In this document: piece by piece, positions 41,479 to 50,777 of the stretch
How the letters are laid out: the number at the start of each line of letters is the position of its first letter
How positions within the stretch are numbered: position 1 is the stretch's first letter
DNA from: Haloferula helveola
Lineage (GTDB): Bacteria; Verrucomicrobiota; Verrucomicrobiia; Verrucomicrobiales; Akkermansiaceae
NCBI RefSeq assembly: GCF_037076345.1
Contig: NZ_AP024702.1
Location: 806,001 to 870,000 of the forward strand
Length of the DNA stretch: 64,000 bases
Reading direction: 5' to 3'
The notes under the pieces: model-generated
The model's input: only the letters and a program-made list of their open reading frames with translations
Databases searched by the model: none
Told to the model about the DNA's origin: nothing
Translations under genes and position numbers: made by a program

Positions 41479-42177
41479 ATGCCTGAGCCGCCGTTCGCTC
41501 CCTTCACCTCCCAGCATGGCATGACCGTCATGATCGGGGCTGCTGCGATGGCCGTTTTCGTGATCCTGGGCCGACGAGGCGGGCAGTGTGAGAGAATCAC
41601 CCGCACCGTTCTCGCCTTCCTCAACCTGACGGCGGTCGGCTTCGGCAGCTGGGCATGGTCCCACGTGCAGCGCGAAACCGACATAGACAATGTCGTGCCG
41701 CTCCATCTCTGCGACCTCGCCGCCATCCTCGCCGGCTTCGCCCTGATCACGCGGAACCGGACCCTCGCGATGCTCACCTACTTCTGGGGCCTCGCGGGAA
41801 CGGTCCAAGGTGTCGCCACACCGGCGATCGACATCGGTTGGCCGCACCCTGCGTTCCTGTCGTTCTTCATCCACCACTTCGCGGTGATCACGGCGGCCTT
41901 CTACCTCCCGCTGGTGCTTGGCTGGCGGATTGAAATCCCGTGGTGGAAAAGCCCGCTCAAGGCATTCGGCTGGTTGAATCTCTATGTCGTGGTGGCGGTG
42001 GCGGTGAACGCCATGCTGGATACTAATTTCGGCTTTCTCGCCCGCAAGCCCATCAATCCGAGCCTTCTCGACCACCTCGGTCCGCACCCGATGTACATTT
42101 TCTGGCTGGAACTGATCGCGATGCTCCTTTTCCTGCTCCTCGCCCTGCCGGTGCGGGACCGGAAGACCGCCCTTTAG
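41479..42177 (+). CDS. TIGR02206 (YwaF-like) integral membrane protein
   Basis: A 232-aa membrane protein with about six or seven helices. The family pattern is seen in DNVVPLHLCDLAAILAGFAL (about residues 69-88) and in HPAFLSFFIHHFAVITAAFY and the final GPHPMYIFWLELIAMLLFLL. The TIGR02206/YwaF family has no known function. An in-frame ATG at 41452 would add nine residues. Divergent from the RlmB-like gene with about 40 bp between, and followed after 64 bp by ispH. Confidence 0.85.
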   Translation: MPEPPFAPFTSQHGMTVMIGAAAMAVFVILGRRGGQCERITRTVLAFLNLTAVGFGSWAWSHVQRETDIDNVVPLHLCDLAAILAGFALITRNRTLAMLTYFWGLAGTVQGVATPAIDIGWPHPAFLSFFIHHFAVITAAFYLPLVLGWRIEIPWWKSPLKAFGWLNLYVVVAVAVNAMLDTNFGFLARKPINPSLLDHLGPHPMYIFWLELIAMLLFLLLALPVRDRKTAL

Positions 42178-42241
42178 CCCGTAGGCACGGGTGCCACGCA
42201 TTGGCACTTGGAAGTTCGGACATCGATCCTACCCTTTCCGC

Positions 42242-43471
42242 ATGCCGCAATCCGCCGGGAAAGAGAAACGCAAGCGCGTGAACGTCCGCCGTCCGGACGT
42301 GATGGAAAAGGTCACCGCCGAGGTCGAGGCCCACTACCGGTCATCGATCGTCGAGAAGATCAAGAACCACGGCGGCGAGCTGACCATCGGCAGCACCACA
42401 GTGCGCCTCGCCCAGTCGTTCGGCTTCTGCTACGGCGTCGAGCGCGCGATCGACCTCGCCTACGCCGCCCGCCGCGTGTTCCCCGAGCAGAACATCTTCC
42501 TGATTGGCGAGATCATCCACAATCCCGAGGTCAACAAGCAGCTCAGCGAGATGGGCATCGTCTCGCTGCCGTGGCAGGAACTTTCCGACGACTACGACCG
42601 CCTCGAGGCGGAGGACGTGGTGATCGTGCCCGCCTTCGGCGCCCCGACGAATTTCATGGAGAAGATCGCCGACAAGGGCTGCTACGTGGTCGACACCACC
42701 TGCGGCGACGTGATGAAGGTCTGGCGCCGCGTCCGGACCTACGTCAACGAGGGCATGACCTCGATCATCCACGGCAAGGCCGGCCATGAGGAGACGCAGG
42801 CGACCGCCTCGCGCGCACTCGGCGAGGACGGCAGCGGGCACTACGTGGTGGTGCTCACTCTCGATGACACCGACTTCCTCTGCCGCTACATCCGCGAAGG
42901 TGGCGATCGTGACGCCTTCTTCGACCGCTTCAAAGGCGCGCTGTCGCCCGGATTTGATCCCGATCAGCACCTCAAGCGCGTCGGGGTGGCCAACCAGACC
43001 ACCATGCTCAAGAGCGAGACCGAAGAGATCCAACGTCGGGTGCGCCAGGCAGTCATCGACCGCGACACGGAGGAGACGAACTTCAAGTTTTTCGACACCA
43101 TCTGCGGCGCCACCCAGGAGCGCCAGGACGCGCTTTTCGAGATGCTTCGCAAGCCGATGGACCTGCTTCTGGTCGTCGGTGGCTACAACAGCTCGAACAC
43201 AAGCCACCTCGTCGAAATCGCGGAGCAGCAGCTGCCGACCTTCTTCATCCGCAACTCGAAGTGCCTCGATTCGCTCGAGCAGTTGGTCCACTACGACCTC
43301 CACGAGAAGAAGGAGGTCGCGAGCAGCTACCCGGAAGCCCTGCTCGGCGACGGGCCGGCGGTCGTCGGCATCACCGCGGGAGCATCGTGCCCCAACAACC
43401 TGATCGAGGACGCGATCATTCGGGTGTTCGGGATGCGGGGGATCTCCGAAGACGAAGTGCGCGCCGCCTGA
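42242..43471 (+). CDS. ispH: 4-hydroxy-3-methylbut-2-enyl diphosphate reductase (long, cyanobacterial/plastid-type IspH)
   Basis: A 409-aa IspH, the last enzyme of the MEP isoprenoid pathway, which makes IPP and DMAPP from HMBPP. The three [4Fe-4S] cysteines are in GFCYGVERA (C63), DTTCGDVMKVW and ASCPNNLIED. GEIIHNPEVNKQL and NSSNTSHLVEIAE are active-site blocks. The protein is about 90 residues longer than E. coli IspH, with an N-terminal extension and a middle insertion, and matches the long form known from cyanobacteria, plastids and several PVC bacteria. ATG 42242 follows a non-coding upstream stretch. Confidence 0.94.
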   Translation: MPQSAGKEKRKRVNVRRPDVMEKVTAEVEAHYRSSIVEKIKNHGGELTIGSTTVRLAQSFGFCYGVERAIDLAYAARRVFPEQNIFLIGEIIHNPEVNKQLSEMGIVSLPWQELSDDYDRLEAEDVVIVPAFGAPTNFMEKIADKGCYVVDTTCGDVMKVWRRVRTYVNEGMTSIIHGKAGHEETQATASRALGEDGSGHYVVVLTLDDTDFLCRYIREGGDRDAFFDRFKGALSPGFDPDQHLKRVGVANQTTMLKSETEEIQRRVRQAVIDRDTEETNFKFFDTICGATQERQDALFEMLRKPMDLLLVVGGYNSSNTSHLVEIAEQQLPTFFIRNSKCLDSLEQLVHYDLHEKKEVASSYPEALLGDGPAVVGITAGASCPNNLIEDAIIRVFGMRGISEDEVRAA

Positions 43472-43484
43472 AAGGCGGCCCGCT

Positions 43485-45173
43485 TCACTCCTTCAGCATC
43501 GCCTCGATACGGGCGGCCACCTCGGCGGCCTCGTCCTTCATCCCCTGTTTCGCGAAGAGGGCCTTGAGGCGGTTCAGCAACTCCCAGTCGTTCGGATACT
43601 CGTCGAGCCCGGTCAGCAGCGACTCGATCGCTTTGTTCGGCTCATCACGATCTTCATAGTACTCCGCCAGCCGGTATTCCATCGGCAAGAGAACGGAGGG
43701 CGGCATCATCAGGCTGGAGCGCACCTGCCGGTCGGCGGCCGCGCTGTACCAGTTGAAGGCACTGCCGCGGTCCTTATCCGGCCCCGCCATCGCCGTCAGG
43801 CCCCGGAGTTCGCTCGCCATCACCTCGAACGCCTTGAAGGCCCGCAGCCAGTGCGAGCGTTCCCCGTTGGCAGCGGCGATCTCACGTGTCCGGACGAAGT
43901 TCTCCCCGATTCCCGTGATGTTGGTGGTGACCTCCCGCGCGGTATCCAGCTCACCGTTTTCAAGTGCCAGACGCCCTGCGACGGCGGACGAGTGGACCTG
44001 ATAGGACCAGAGGGCGAGCGACTTCTTCCCGTATCCCTTGACGCTGTCCAAGCTCGGCAGCACGCCTGCCGCGCGCTTCATGTCACCCGGCTTGCCGCGC
44101 TTCATGAGGATCCGCACGGGCAGGGTCTTTCCCTCCCACATCAGCATCCGGGCGCCGGACATGTGGGCAAGTTCGAGCGGCACCGGGATCGCGGCGATCC
44201 CATCCGCCACCGCCAAGGCCGTCTCGTACTCGCCCTTCGAAGCCAAGGCTACCGCACGGTAGCTCTCAGCCTTGGTCCAAAGCGCGCAGTCAACCGCCTT
44301 GAGTCCGGTCGCCTTCATCCACGCGGCATACAGATCGGCCGCCCGACCGAATGCCTGGGCAGCGCGGCTGTGGTTGCCACAACGCCACTCGTAGTGGCCG
44401 AGCAGATGGAAATACGGCGCATATTCGGAGTCTCCCTCGCACAGCTTGCGCGCCATCGGCAGGTCGTCTTCCAGCGAAGCCGCCTCGGCCTTCATCGCAA
44501 GGTAGGCATACTTCAGATAGGAGGCATCGGGATGCTTCTCGGTTTGCTCGAATACATCCTTCTCCGCGCGGAGTTCGTCCGGCGTGGGGTCCCCGAGCGC
44601 GTCGTAACCGCCACGACCGAGCAATGATTTGAACAGCACGATCTGGGGGTCACCGGGGAACTCCTCGGCCGCCGCGGAAAACGCGTTCGCCGCTTCCTGG
44701 GTGCCCTTGGTCAGCAGGTTGACCAGACCGAAGACGTAGCGCTTCTCGAGTTCGGTCCCAACCCCCTTGTCGACCAGCGCGAGCATGCGGGTCATCGCGG
44801 CGTCGAGTTCCTCCTGCAGTCCGTCGCTTCCGTGCAGCAGCGACATTCCGATACCCCAGTGCGCCATCAGGCAGTCGGAGTCACCGTTCACCGCCATGCA
44901 GAAATGCCGGTAGGCTTCGAAGTCCCAACCGGTCTGGAGGCAGTGCATGCCGTAGCGCACCGATTGCTCGACCTCCTTCGAACTCGCCGTGATCGCCATC
45001 TTCACACCGGCATCGGTGATCGCGGGCGGCTTCGGTGGCGGCAGGGTCGCGACCTTTTCCGAAATCACCTCGGTCGCCTTGGGAACTTCCGGAAGGACGT
45101 CTTCCGGAGCCAAGTCCGGCTCCTGTCCGAAACACGGCATCGCAGCGGCGAGCAGCAGAATCCATCCACGCAT
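43485..45173 (-). CDS. Secreted TPR-repeat protein
   Basis: A 562-aa protein with a signal peptide (to about residue 16). Most of the remainder is alpha-helical with degenerate tetratricopeptide repeats such as ASSKEVEQSVRYGMHCLQTG and EYAPYFHLLGHYEWRCGNHS, ending with KAIESLLTGLDEYPNDWELL (about 520-540). Conserved Cys/His pairs occur in HFCMAVNGDSDCLMAHWG. Similar proteins in PVC and other bacteria are described only as tetratricopeptide proteins. The apparent frame extends to 45470, but those 99 residues overlap the proC promoter region and were dropped. Divergent from proC with 84 bp between. Confidence 0.8.
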   Translation of the reverse strand: MRGWILLLAAAMPCFGQEPDLAPEDVLPEVPKATEVISEKVATLPPPKPPAITDAGVKMAITASSKEVEQSVRYGMHCLQTGWDFEAYRHFCMAVNGDSDCLMAHWGIGMSLLHGSDGLQEELDAAMTRMLALVDKGVGTELEKRYVFGLVNLLTKGTQEAANAFSAAAEEFPGDPQIVLFKSLLGRGGYDALGDPTPDELRAEKDVFEQTEKHPDASYLKYAYLAMKAEAASLEDDLPMARKLCEGDSEYAPYFHLLGHYEWRCGNHSRAAQAFGRAADLYAAWMKATGLKAVDCALWTKAESYRAVALASKGEYETALAVADGIAAIPVPLELAHMSGARMLMWEGKTLPVRILMKRGKPGDMKRAAGVLPSLDSVKGYGKKSLALWSYQVHSSAVAGRLALENGELDTAREVTTNITGIGENFVRTREIAAANGERSHWLRAFKAFEVMASELRGLTAMAGPDKDRGSAFNWYSAAADRQVRSSLMMPPSVLLPMEYRLAEYYEDRDEPNKAIESLLTGLDEYPNDWELLNRLKALFAKQGMKDEAAEVAARIEAMLKE

Positions 45174-45257
45174 GGCGGCGACGATGCGAGCCCGCGGGGA
45201 CCGCACCAAGCAAAATGAACGCTGGCCGGACCCGGACGGACCGTTAGCATCGCGAAC

Positions 45258-46058
45258 ATGAAACTCGGTGTCATCGGTTGCGGGAAAATGGGATCGGCAT
45301 TGGTCGGCGGAGCGATCCGCGCCAAGGCGGTGTCGGCGGGCGACGTGCTCGGTTACGACCCGTTCCCGGCCTCCGCCGAGGCGTTCACCGAGACCACCGG
45401 TGCTTCGACCGTGGCGGAGATCGGCGGTTTGTCGGGCTGCGACACCTTCCTGCTCTGCACCAAGCCCCATCAGGCCGAAGCCGCACTACGGCAACTGGCC
45501 GATGGAGGAGCCTCGGGCGCCCTGCTCATCTCAGTCGCTGCGGGCCTTTCGATCGACTGGCTCCAGTCCCACAGTCCCGCGGGATTCCGCGTGGTCCGCT
45601 GCATGCCGAACACCCCGGCTCTCGTTGGCGAGGGCGCAGCCGCCTTTGCACTGGGCACCGAAGCCAGCTCCGACGACGCATCCGCCGCCCGTAGCCTGCT
45701 CGGCTCGGTCGGCATTGCCCATGAAGTTCCTGAAAGCCTGCTCGACGCGGTGACCGGGCTCTCCGGGAGCGGACCAGCCTTCGCCTTTCTCATGATCGAG
45801 GCGCTTGCCGATGGAGGCGTCCGCTGCGGCCTGCCACGCGCCCAAGCTCTCGAACTCGCCGCCCAAACGCTGCGCGGCGCCGCCACGATGGTGCTTGAGA
45901 CCGGCGACCATCCCGCGGTGCTCAAGGACCGTGTGGCCTCGCCAGGAGGCACAACCATCGCCGGCCTCGCAGCCATGGAAGCGGGCGGAGTGCGGGATGC
46001 ACTGATCGAGGCCGTGACGATGGCGGCGCAACGCTCCGCCGAGCTGGGAAAGGCCTGA
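45258..46058 (+). CDS. proC: Pyrroline-5-carboxylate reductase
   Basis: A 266-aa NAD(P)H-dependent reductase completing proline biosynthesis (P5C to L-proline). The Rossmann motif is KLGVIGCGKMGSALVGGAI (residues 2-20). VRCMPNTPALVGEG and the C-terminal family signature (LDAVTGLSGSGPAF, then TVLKDRVASPGGTT-type block, here LKDRVASPGGTTIAGL) are complete. Length is typical (260-280 aa). The gene starts a plus-strand series with a BamD-like and an LptE-like lipoprotein gene after short gaps. Confidence 0.95.
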   Translation: MKLGVIGCGKMGSALVGGAIRAKAVSAGDVLGYDPFPASAEAFTETTGASTVAEIGGLSGCDTFLLCTKPHQAEAALRQLADGGASGALLISVAAGLSIDWLQSHSPAGFRVVRCMPNTPALVGEGAAAFALGTEASSDDASAARSLLGSVGIAHEVPESLLDAVTGLSGSGPAFAFLMIEALADGGVRCGLPRAQALELAAQTLRGAATMVLETGDHPAVLKDRVASPGGTTIAGLAAMEAGGVRDALIEAVTMAAQRSAELGKA

Positions 46059-46101
46059 TTTTCGCTTCCCGCCCCTCCCCGGCACCGCTTAGCGTTCCGC
46101 C

Positions 46102-47028
46102 ATGCGCCAAATCCTCCTCGTCCTCCCCGCCGCCGCCCTGCTGTCTGCCTGCGGCGGCGACTCCGAGCTCCCCCCGATGGTGGGCGCCGGCGCCGCCGAC
46201 AACCCGCGCGCCGAGGCGCTTTTCCAAGAGGCAAAGGCGGCCGACGACGCCGGCAAGTCCGGCAAGGCGATCAAGATCTACGACGAAATCGCCGACGAGA
46301 TCCCCTACGCCGACCGCGCCCCCGAAGCACGCTTCCGTCAGGCCCAGCTTCTCGAGCAGGAAGGTGAAACCCTCGACGCCTTCGAAGCCTATCAGGACCT
46401 CCTGACCAAGCGTCAGGGCAGCGGCTTCTACAAGCAGGCCTTCGACCGTCAGTCGTCGATGGCCTTCGCCGCCGCCGACGGCCAGATCCGCAACAGCTTC
46501 CTCGGACTGAAGTCGAAACTCTCGGTCAACAAGATGACCGAGATGCTCTCGCAGGTCGCCGGCAACGCTCCGCGCTCGCCCGTGGCCGCCAAGGCCGGCT
46601 ACCGGATCGGCGAGATCTACGCCAGCGATGGCGAAACCGCCAAAGCCGTCCGGGCCTATCAGGCGGTGGTCGAAAACTACCCCACCTCCCCCGAAGCTCC
46701 GGAAGCCCAGTTCCGGATCGGCGAGATCCTTTTGGAAGAGGCGCGCGACGGCAATCAGGACCAAGCCAACCTCGCCCGCGCCAAGGAGGCCTTCGAGGAC
46801 TACCTCAGCCAGTTCCCGGGCCACAAGCGCGCCGGCGAGGCCCGCCAGAAGATCTCGAACATCGGCGGCCGCGACCTGCAGAACACCTACGAAATCGGCC
46901 AGTTCTACGAGAAGAAGGGCGATATCGGATCGGCCAAATACTACTATCAGGAAGTCGTCCGGAAAACGAAGTCGGGCGAGCTTCACGACAAGGCCCAAGC
47001 CCGTTTGAGCGCCCTCGGCGGCAACTGA
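46102..47028 (+). CDS. BamD/YbgF-like TPR lipoprotein
   Basis: A 308-aa lipoprotein with a clear lipobox (LLSAC, cysteine at residue 17). The mature part is made of TPR repeats, for example IKIYDEIADEIPYADRAPEARF (split here as IKIYDEIADEIPYA and APEARFRQAQLL) and AVVENYPTSPEAPEAQFRIG. The order of repeats and the size fit outer-membrane assembly factor BamD or the CpoB/YbgF group. The following gene encodes an LptE-like lipoprotein, which supports an outer-membrane biogenesis role; the exact assignment is uncertain. Confidence 0.82.
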   Translation: MRQILLVLPAAALLSACGGDSELPPMVGAGAADNPRAEALFQEAKAADDAGKSGKAIKIYDEIADEIPYADRAPEARFRQAQLLEQEGETLDAFEAYQDLLTKRQGSGFYKQAFDRQSSMAFAAADGQIRNSFLGLKSKLSVNKMTEMLSQVAGNAPRSPVAAKAGYRIGEIYASDGETAKAVRAYQAVVENYPTSPEAPEAQFRIGEILLEEARDGNQDQANLARAKEAFEDYLSQFPGHKRAGEARQKISNIGGRDLQNTYEIGQFYEKKGDIGSAKYYYQEVVRKTKSGELHDKAQARLSALGGN

Positions 47029-47056
47029 TCCACCGGCCTCCCACTCCCCGTTTCCC

Positions 47057-47563
47057 ATGATCCGCCTGCTCGCCCTGCTCCTCCCGATCGCTTTCGTTTC
47101 CTGCGCCGGTTACCAGCTCGACGGCGCCAAGCCCGCCGTGCTCCAGGACGTCCGCTCGATCGCGGTGCCGATGTTCAAGAACGACACGCTCCACCCGCGT
47201 GCGGAAGCGATCGCCACTTCCTCGGTGGCCGATGCGCTCGTCGAAGACGGCACCTATCGCATCGCCTCCCGCGCCGATGCCGACGCCGTCCTCGAGGGCA
47301 CGGTGCACCTGATCGACTACGTCCAGATCCGTTCCGCCCGGCTCGACACGCTCCGCCCCGAGGAACTGCAGAACACCGTGACCCTGAACTGGACGCTCCG
47401 CGACGCGGCGGACCCGAACAAGGTCCTCGCCACCGGCACGTCGAGCGGCACCTCGCGGTTCTTCGTCGACTCGAACCTGCAGACCTCGCGAAACAACGCC
47501 CTTCCCGACGCCCTCCAGCGTGCCAGCGAAGCGCTTGTCTCGCGCATCGCCAACGGCTTCTGA
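47057..47563 (+). CDS. LptE-like LPS-assembly lipoprotein
   Basis: A 168-aa lipoprotein (lipobox FVSC, cysteine at residue 16) directly followed by the LptE-typical AGYQL segment. The mature protein shows alternating beta-strand segments (SIAVPMFKNDT, TLNWTLRD) and a C-terminal helix (ALPDALQRASEALVSRIA), as in LptE, which plugs LptD in the outer membrane. Family membership rests on the pattern and size only. It lies 28 bp after the BamD-like gene. Confidence 0.82.
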   Translation: MIRLLALLLPIAFVSCAGYQLDGAKPAVLQDVRSIAVPMFKNDTLHPRAEAIATSSVADALVEDGTYRIASRADADAVLEGTVHLIDYVQIRSARLDTLRPEELQNTVTLNWTLRDAADPNKVLATGTSSGTSRFFVDSNLQTSRNNALPDALQRASEALVSRIANGF

Positions 47564-47576
47564 AGGAGCGCCGGTT

Positions 47577-48296
47577 ATGAAACCGGCATCCACGAAGCCG
47601 GCATCAACACCGCCCCCGATGCCTGAAGGCCGCGTCCTCCTCGTCCCCACTCCGATCGGGAACCTCGGTGACATCACCCGTCGCGCCGTGGAAGCGCTGG
47701 AGAAAGCCGACCGCATCGCCTGCGAGGACACACGGCACACGTCGAAGCTCCTCTCCCACCTCGACATTTCGGGCAAGACGCTCGTCTCGCTTCACGAGCA
47801 CAACGAAGTACGGCGGATCCCCGAATTGATCGCCGCCGCACAGTCCGGCGAAATCATCGCCGCCGTCTCCGATGCCGGCATGCCAGGGGTTTCCGACCCC
47901 GGCTACCGCCTCGTCCAGGCCTGCCTCGAAGCTGATGTTCATTTCGAAGTGCTGCCCGGTCCGTCGGCGGTTCTGACCGCCCTCGTCGGCTCCGGCCTAC
48001 CGGTCCATGCCTTCCATTTTCACGGCTTCCTGCCGGTCAAGAAGGGCAAGCGCTTGAAGATGATGCAAGCCGCTACCGAAGCCGATGGCACGACGTTGTT
48101 CTTCGAGTCTCCCCACCGCTTGCTCTCGACCCTCGAACTGCTCGCCGAGAATCTCCCCGACGCCCGATGCTGCGTCGCCCGCGAGCTCACCAAGAAATTC
48201 GAAACCTTCCACCGCGGCACCGCACCCGAACTCCTCGAACACTTCCGTGCCCACCCGCCGAAAGGAGAGATCGTCTTCCTGATCGCCGGTGCCTGA
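47577..48296 (+). CDS. rsmI: 16S rRNA (cytidine(1402)-2'-O)-methyltransferase
   Basis: A 239-aa RsmI of the SAM-dependent tetrapyrrole methylase superfamily. Diagnostic blocks: LLVPTPIGNLGDITRRAVE (about residues 22-40), CEDTRHTSKLLSHL (about 50-63), SDAGMPGVSDPGYRLV (about 101-116), PGPSAVLTALVGSGLP and ARELTKKFETFHRG (about 201-214). ATG 47577 is chosen because AAGGAG lies 8 nt upstream; an internal ATG (47619) is less likely. It is 13 bp after the lptE-like gene. Confidence 0.94.
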   Translation: MKPASTKPASTPPPMPEGRVLLVPTPIGNLGDITRRAVEALEKADRIACEDTRHTSKLLSHLDISGKTLVSLHEHNEVRRIPELIAAAQSGEIIAAVSDAGMPGVSDPGYRLVQACLEADVHFEVLPGPSAVLTALVGSGLPVHAFHFHGFLPVKKGKRLKMMQAATEADGTTLFFESPHRLLSTLELLAENLPDARCCVARELTKKFETFHRGTAPELLEHFRAHPPKGEIVFLIAGA

Positions 48297-48387
48297 AGAT
48301 CAGAATCACAACAACGCGGCGTCGCCACGGAGTTCGATGGGAACTTGGCACTTCTCACTTGGAACTTCGGAGGCCTAGCCTCCGCCA

Positions 48388-49311
48388 GTGCTCGCCTTCT
48401 CGACATGCTGGAACAACTCCCGTCACCACGACGGCGAGGCGATGATCGACGAGATCGTCGAGTTCGGCATTTCCCACATCGAGCTGTCCCATGGCATGAC
48501 GATCGCCAAGCTTCCGGGGATACGGAAGGCTTTCGAGGGCGGCCGGTTCACCTGCGTCGGCGTTCACAACTACTTCCCGTCGCCGGTCGAGGTGATGATC
48601 GACGCGCCCGACGCCTACGAGTTCACATCGCACCGCGCCGGCGACCGCGAGCGGGCGATGGACATGACGCTCCGGACGCTCGAGATCGCCGCCGAATTCA
48701 AGGCGCAGTATGTCGTGCTGCACATGGGATCGGTTCCGCTGAATCCCAGAAAGTGGACCAAGCGGCTCACCGCGATGGTCTCCGACGGGCTACGCGACAC
48801 ATCCGAGTTCGCTGCCGAGCGGATCGCCTTCGTGAAAAAACGGGAAAAGGTCGCGCCCCTGTACTACCGCCGGGCGATCGAGACGCTCGAAACGCTTGCC
48901 GACAAAGCGGCGGAGTTCGGAGTGAAGCTGGCGGTCGAGTCGCGGTCGCGTTTCGAGGACATGCCGACCGAGCGCGAGATGGAACAGCTTCAGGAACACT
49001 TCAAGGATCACCCGAACGTCGGCTACTGGCACGACTTCGGCCACGTGCAGCTCAAGCACAACCTCGGACTGCTCGATCACCCGGAGTGGCTCAAACGGAT
49101 GTCGCCCTACCTGATCGGCGCCCACGTGCACGACGTTCAGTGGCCGGCCCGCGACCACCGCGTACCCTTCACCGGCGAGCTCGACTACAAGTCGCTGCTC
49201 GGCTTCTTCCCCGAAGGTGCTCCGCTGACATGGGAACTCTCGCCGACACGGAAGTCCGAGGAAATCCGCGAGGCGCTGGCGGTCTGGAAGCATCTGTTCC
49301 CGGATCGCTGA
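48388..49311 (+). CDS. Sugar-phosphate isomerase/epimerase-like TIM-barrel protein
   Basis: A 307-aa protein of the xylose isomerase-like/AP endonuclease 2 superfamily (pfam AP_endonuc_2 type). Strand-end residues of the metal centre are recognisable in HIELSHG (about residue 31), VVLHMGSVP (about 109-117), LAVESRSRFED (about 186-196), WHDFGHVQ (about 223-230) and GAHVHDVQW (about 254-262). The E/D/H/H set is typical for a divalent metal and a sugar-like substrate. The start is GTG at 48388, preceded by a palindrome GGAGGC-CTA-GCCTCC. The reaction cannot be specified. Confidence 0.83.
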   Translation: MLAFSTCWNNSRHHDGEAMIDEIVEFGISHIELSHGMTIAKLPGIRKAFEGGRFTCVGVHNYFPSPVEVMIDAPDAYEFTSHRAGDRERAMDMTLRTLEIAAEFKAQYVVLHMGSVPLNPRKWTKRLTAMVSDGLRDTSEFAAERIAFVKKREKVAPLYYRRAIETLETLADKAAEFGVKLAVESRSRFEDMPTEREMEQLQEHFKDHPNVGYWHDFGHVQLKHNLGLLDHPEWLKRMSPYLIGAHVHDVQWPARDHRVPFTGELDYKSLLGFFPEGAPLTWELSPTRKSEEIREALAVWKHLFPDR

Positions 49312-49374
49312 GGCGCCGCAGAACGCCGGGACCACTTCGGCATCGAGCGTCCCCGGCGCTTGGATCGGACGGGT

Positions 49375-50115
49375 TCAGCCAACCGACATCTCCGCTTCGA
49401 TCACGTTCTCGGCGAAACTCGCATAGGCTGCACCGACCTGCTTCGCCATCGAATCCGGATAGGCATGGAACGCGCCGCTTTCGAGGGCTTCGAGGATCGC
49501 CTCAGGGACCAGCTCGGCGGGTTCGGCGATCTCGCTCAGTCCGGCCGCGTCTCCCATGTCGGTAGCGATCGGTCCGGGGTGAACGCTGATCACTTGCGTG
49601 TTCTGCGCGGCGAGCAGGTCCTTCAGTGATTGGGTCACCGAATAGGCGGCCGCCTTCGACGCCGAGTAGGTGCCAAAATCCGGGAAGTTCTTGAACGAAG
49701 CCACCGAATTGAGCTGCACGAAGGCACCGCCACCATTGGCGGCAAGCACCGGCGCGAAAGCCTGGGCCACCCTCATGAGTCCATAGACATTGACGTCGAT
49801 CTCGAAAGCAAAGGCTTCGAAAGCCCCGCTCTCGAGAACCTTCGCGGTCTTCAGCACACCGCCGTTGTTCACGACGATATCGACATCCGAAGCAACCCGG
49901 GCCGCCTGCTCGATGGAAGCCGCATCCGAAAGGTCCAATGCGACAGGTTGCACACGCTCGCCGAATTCATCGACGAGCGATTGTGCCGATCCGACGTCCC
50001 GCACTGCGGCATAGACTTTCGCTGCTCCGCGCTTGAGGAACACTTCGGCAATCGCCTTGCCGATTCCACGGTTCGCTCCAGTAATCAGGACGCTCTTGTT
50101 CTCAATGGTATTCAT
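49375..50115 (-). CDS. Short-chain dehydrogenase/reductase (classical SDR)
   Basis: A 246-aa classical SDR. Cofactor motif TGANRGIG is at residues 12-19, NNGG at 83-86 and the catalytic Ser137, Tyr150 and Lys154 (in YSASK) are present. [10 protein letters not shown] follows. The protein reduces or oxidises a carbonyl or alcohol, most likely with NAD(P)H; the substrate is unknown. It is downstream of a TetR regulator gene on the same strand, and its promoter contains the same palindrome as the regulator's own promoter, which suggests control by that regulator. Detoxification of an electrophilic aldehyde or quinone is a working guess. Confidence 0.88.
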   Translation of the reverse strand: MNTIENKSVLITGANRGIGKAIAEVFLKRGAAKVYAAVRDVGSAQSLVDEFGERVQPVALDLSDAASIEQAARVASDVDIVVNNGGVLKTAKVLESGAFEAFAFEIDVNVYGLMRVAQAFAPVLAANGGGAFVQLNSVASFKNFPDFGTYSASKAAAYSVTQSLKDLLAAQNTQVISVHPGPIATDMGDAAGLSEIAEPAELVPEAILEALESGAFHAYPDSMAKQVGAAYASFAENVIEAEMSVG

Positions 50116-50178
50116 GGTCTGGTTGTTGTTCGTTGGTGTAGTTTTGACCGTTCGGTCTAGGTTCAGGCAAAAAAGAGA
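50116..50178 (-). promoter_or_regulatory. SDR promoter with TetR-type operator
   Basis: On the minus strand CTAGACCGAACGGTCAA (50144-50160) contains GACCG-N2-CGGTC. It sits between a -35-like TTGCCT and a -10-like TCAAAA with 17 bp between them, so a bound repressor would block RNA polymerase. It matches the operator before the regulator gene at 16 of 18 positions. Confidence 0.7.
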
Positions 50179-50769
50179 TCAGAGGTTCGCGAGCAGGTTG
50201 TTCATCGCAGTACAGGCACGGTCGACGGTTTCGGGTGAGCCTTTAACACGTCCCACGAGCGCCAACCCTTGGGTGAGGCAAACCAACATCGATGCCGTGT
50301 CCCGGATGTCGGTTTCGGGAGACAGCTCCCCGGCCTCACGCGCCTGTTCAAGAGCCTCGGCGAAGACCGCTTCAATCTGCTGCAACTTCTGGTCGAACAC
50401 TGCGGACACCTGCTCGTCGCCGTCGTCGAAGTCGGCGATGCAGGTCCCGATCAGGCAACCCCGGCTGCCCGGCTCGGAATGCTGGACTCTCAGTTGCTCG
50501 ATGAAACTCCTCAGGTTCCTGATGGGCGAGCCCTCCGCCAGCAGCAGACTCCGGATCCGCTCGGTGTTGATCTGGGTATACTTCTCAAGGGCTTGGAGGA
50601 AGAGCGACCGCTTGTTTCCGAAGGTGTCGTAGAGGCTCTTCTTACCGATGCCCATCGCGGCGGTGAGCTCGCTGAGGGAAGCCGCCTCATACCCGCGCTC
50701 ACCGAAAACACGCATCGCCTCGACCAATGCCCGGTCGGGATCGAACTGCTTGAGCGGGCCGGGCTTCAT
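50179..50769 (-). CDS. TetR-family transcriptional regulator
   Basis: A 196-aa TetR regulator. The N-terminal HTH is clear (MRVFGERGYEAASLSELTAA, about residues 19-38, then MGIGKKSLYDTFGNKRSLF). The ligand domain contains GSRGCLIGTC (101-110), whose GCL motif places Cys105 at the position of the redox-active Cys106 of E. coli NemR; Cys110 is nearby. It probably represses itself and the SDR gene through two identical palindromes. The inducer is unknown; electrophiles, quinones or hypochlorite are possible by analogy. ATG 50769 follows a TTGACC/TAACCT promoter-like pair. Confidence 0.9.
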   Translation of the reverse strand: MKPGPLKQFDPDRALVEAMRVFGERGYEAASLSELTAAMGIGKKSLYDTFGNKRSLFLQALEKYTQINTERIRSLLLAEGSPIRNLRSFIEQLRVQHSEPGSRGCLIGTCIADFDDGDEQVSAVFDQKLQQIEAVFAEALEQAREAGELSPETDIRDTASMLVCLTQGLALVGRVKGSPETVDRACTAMNNLLANL

Positions 50770-50777
50770 CTGGGCGC

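Noticed and set aside
42185-42200. Palindrome GGCACGGGTGCC upstream of ispH as a possible operator
   Set aside because: Short, isolated and not repeated near other genes; no regulator gene nearby.
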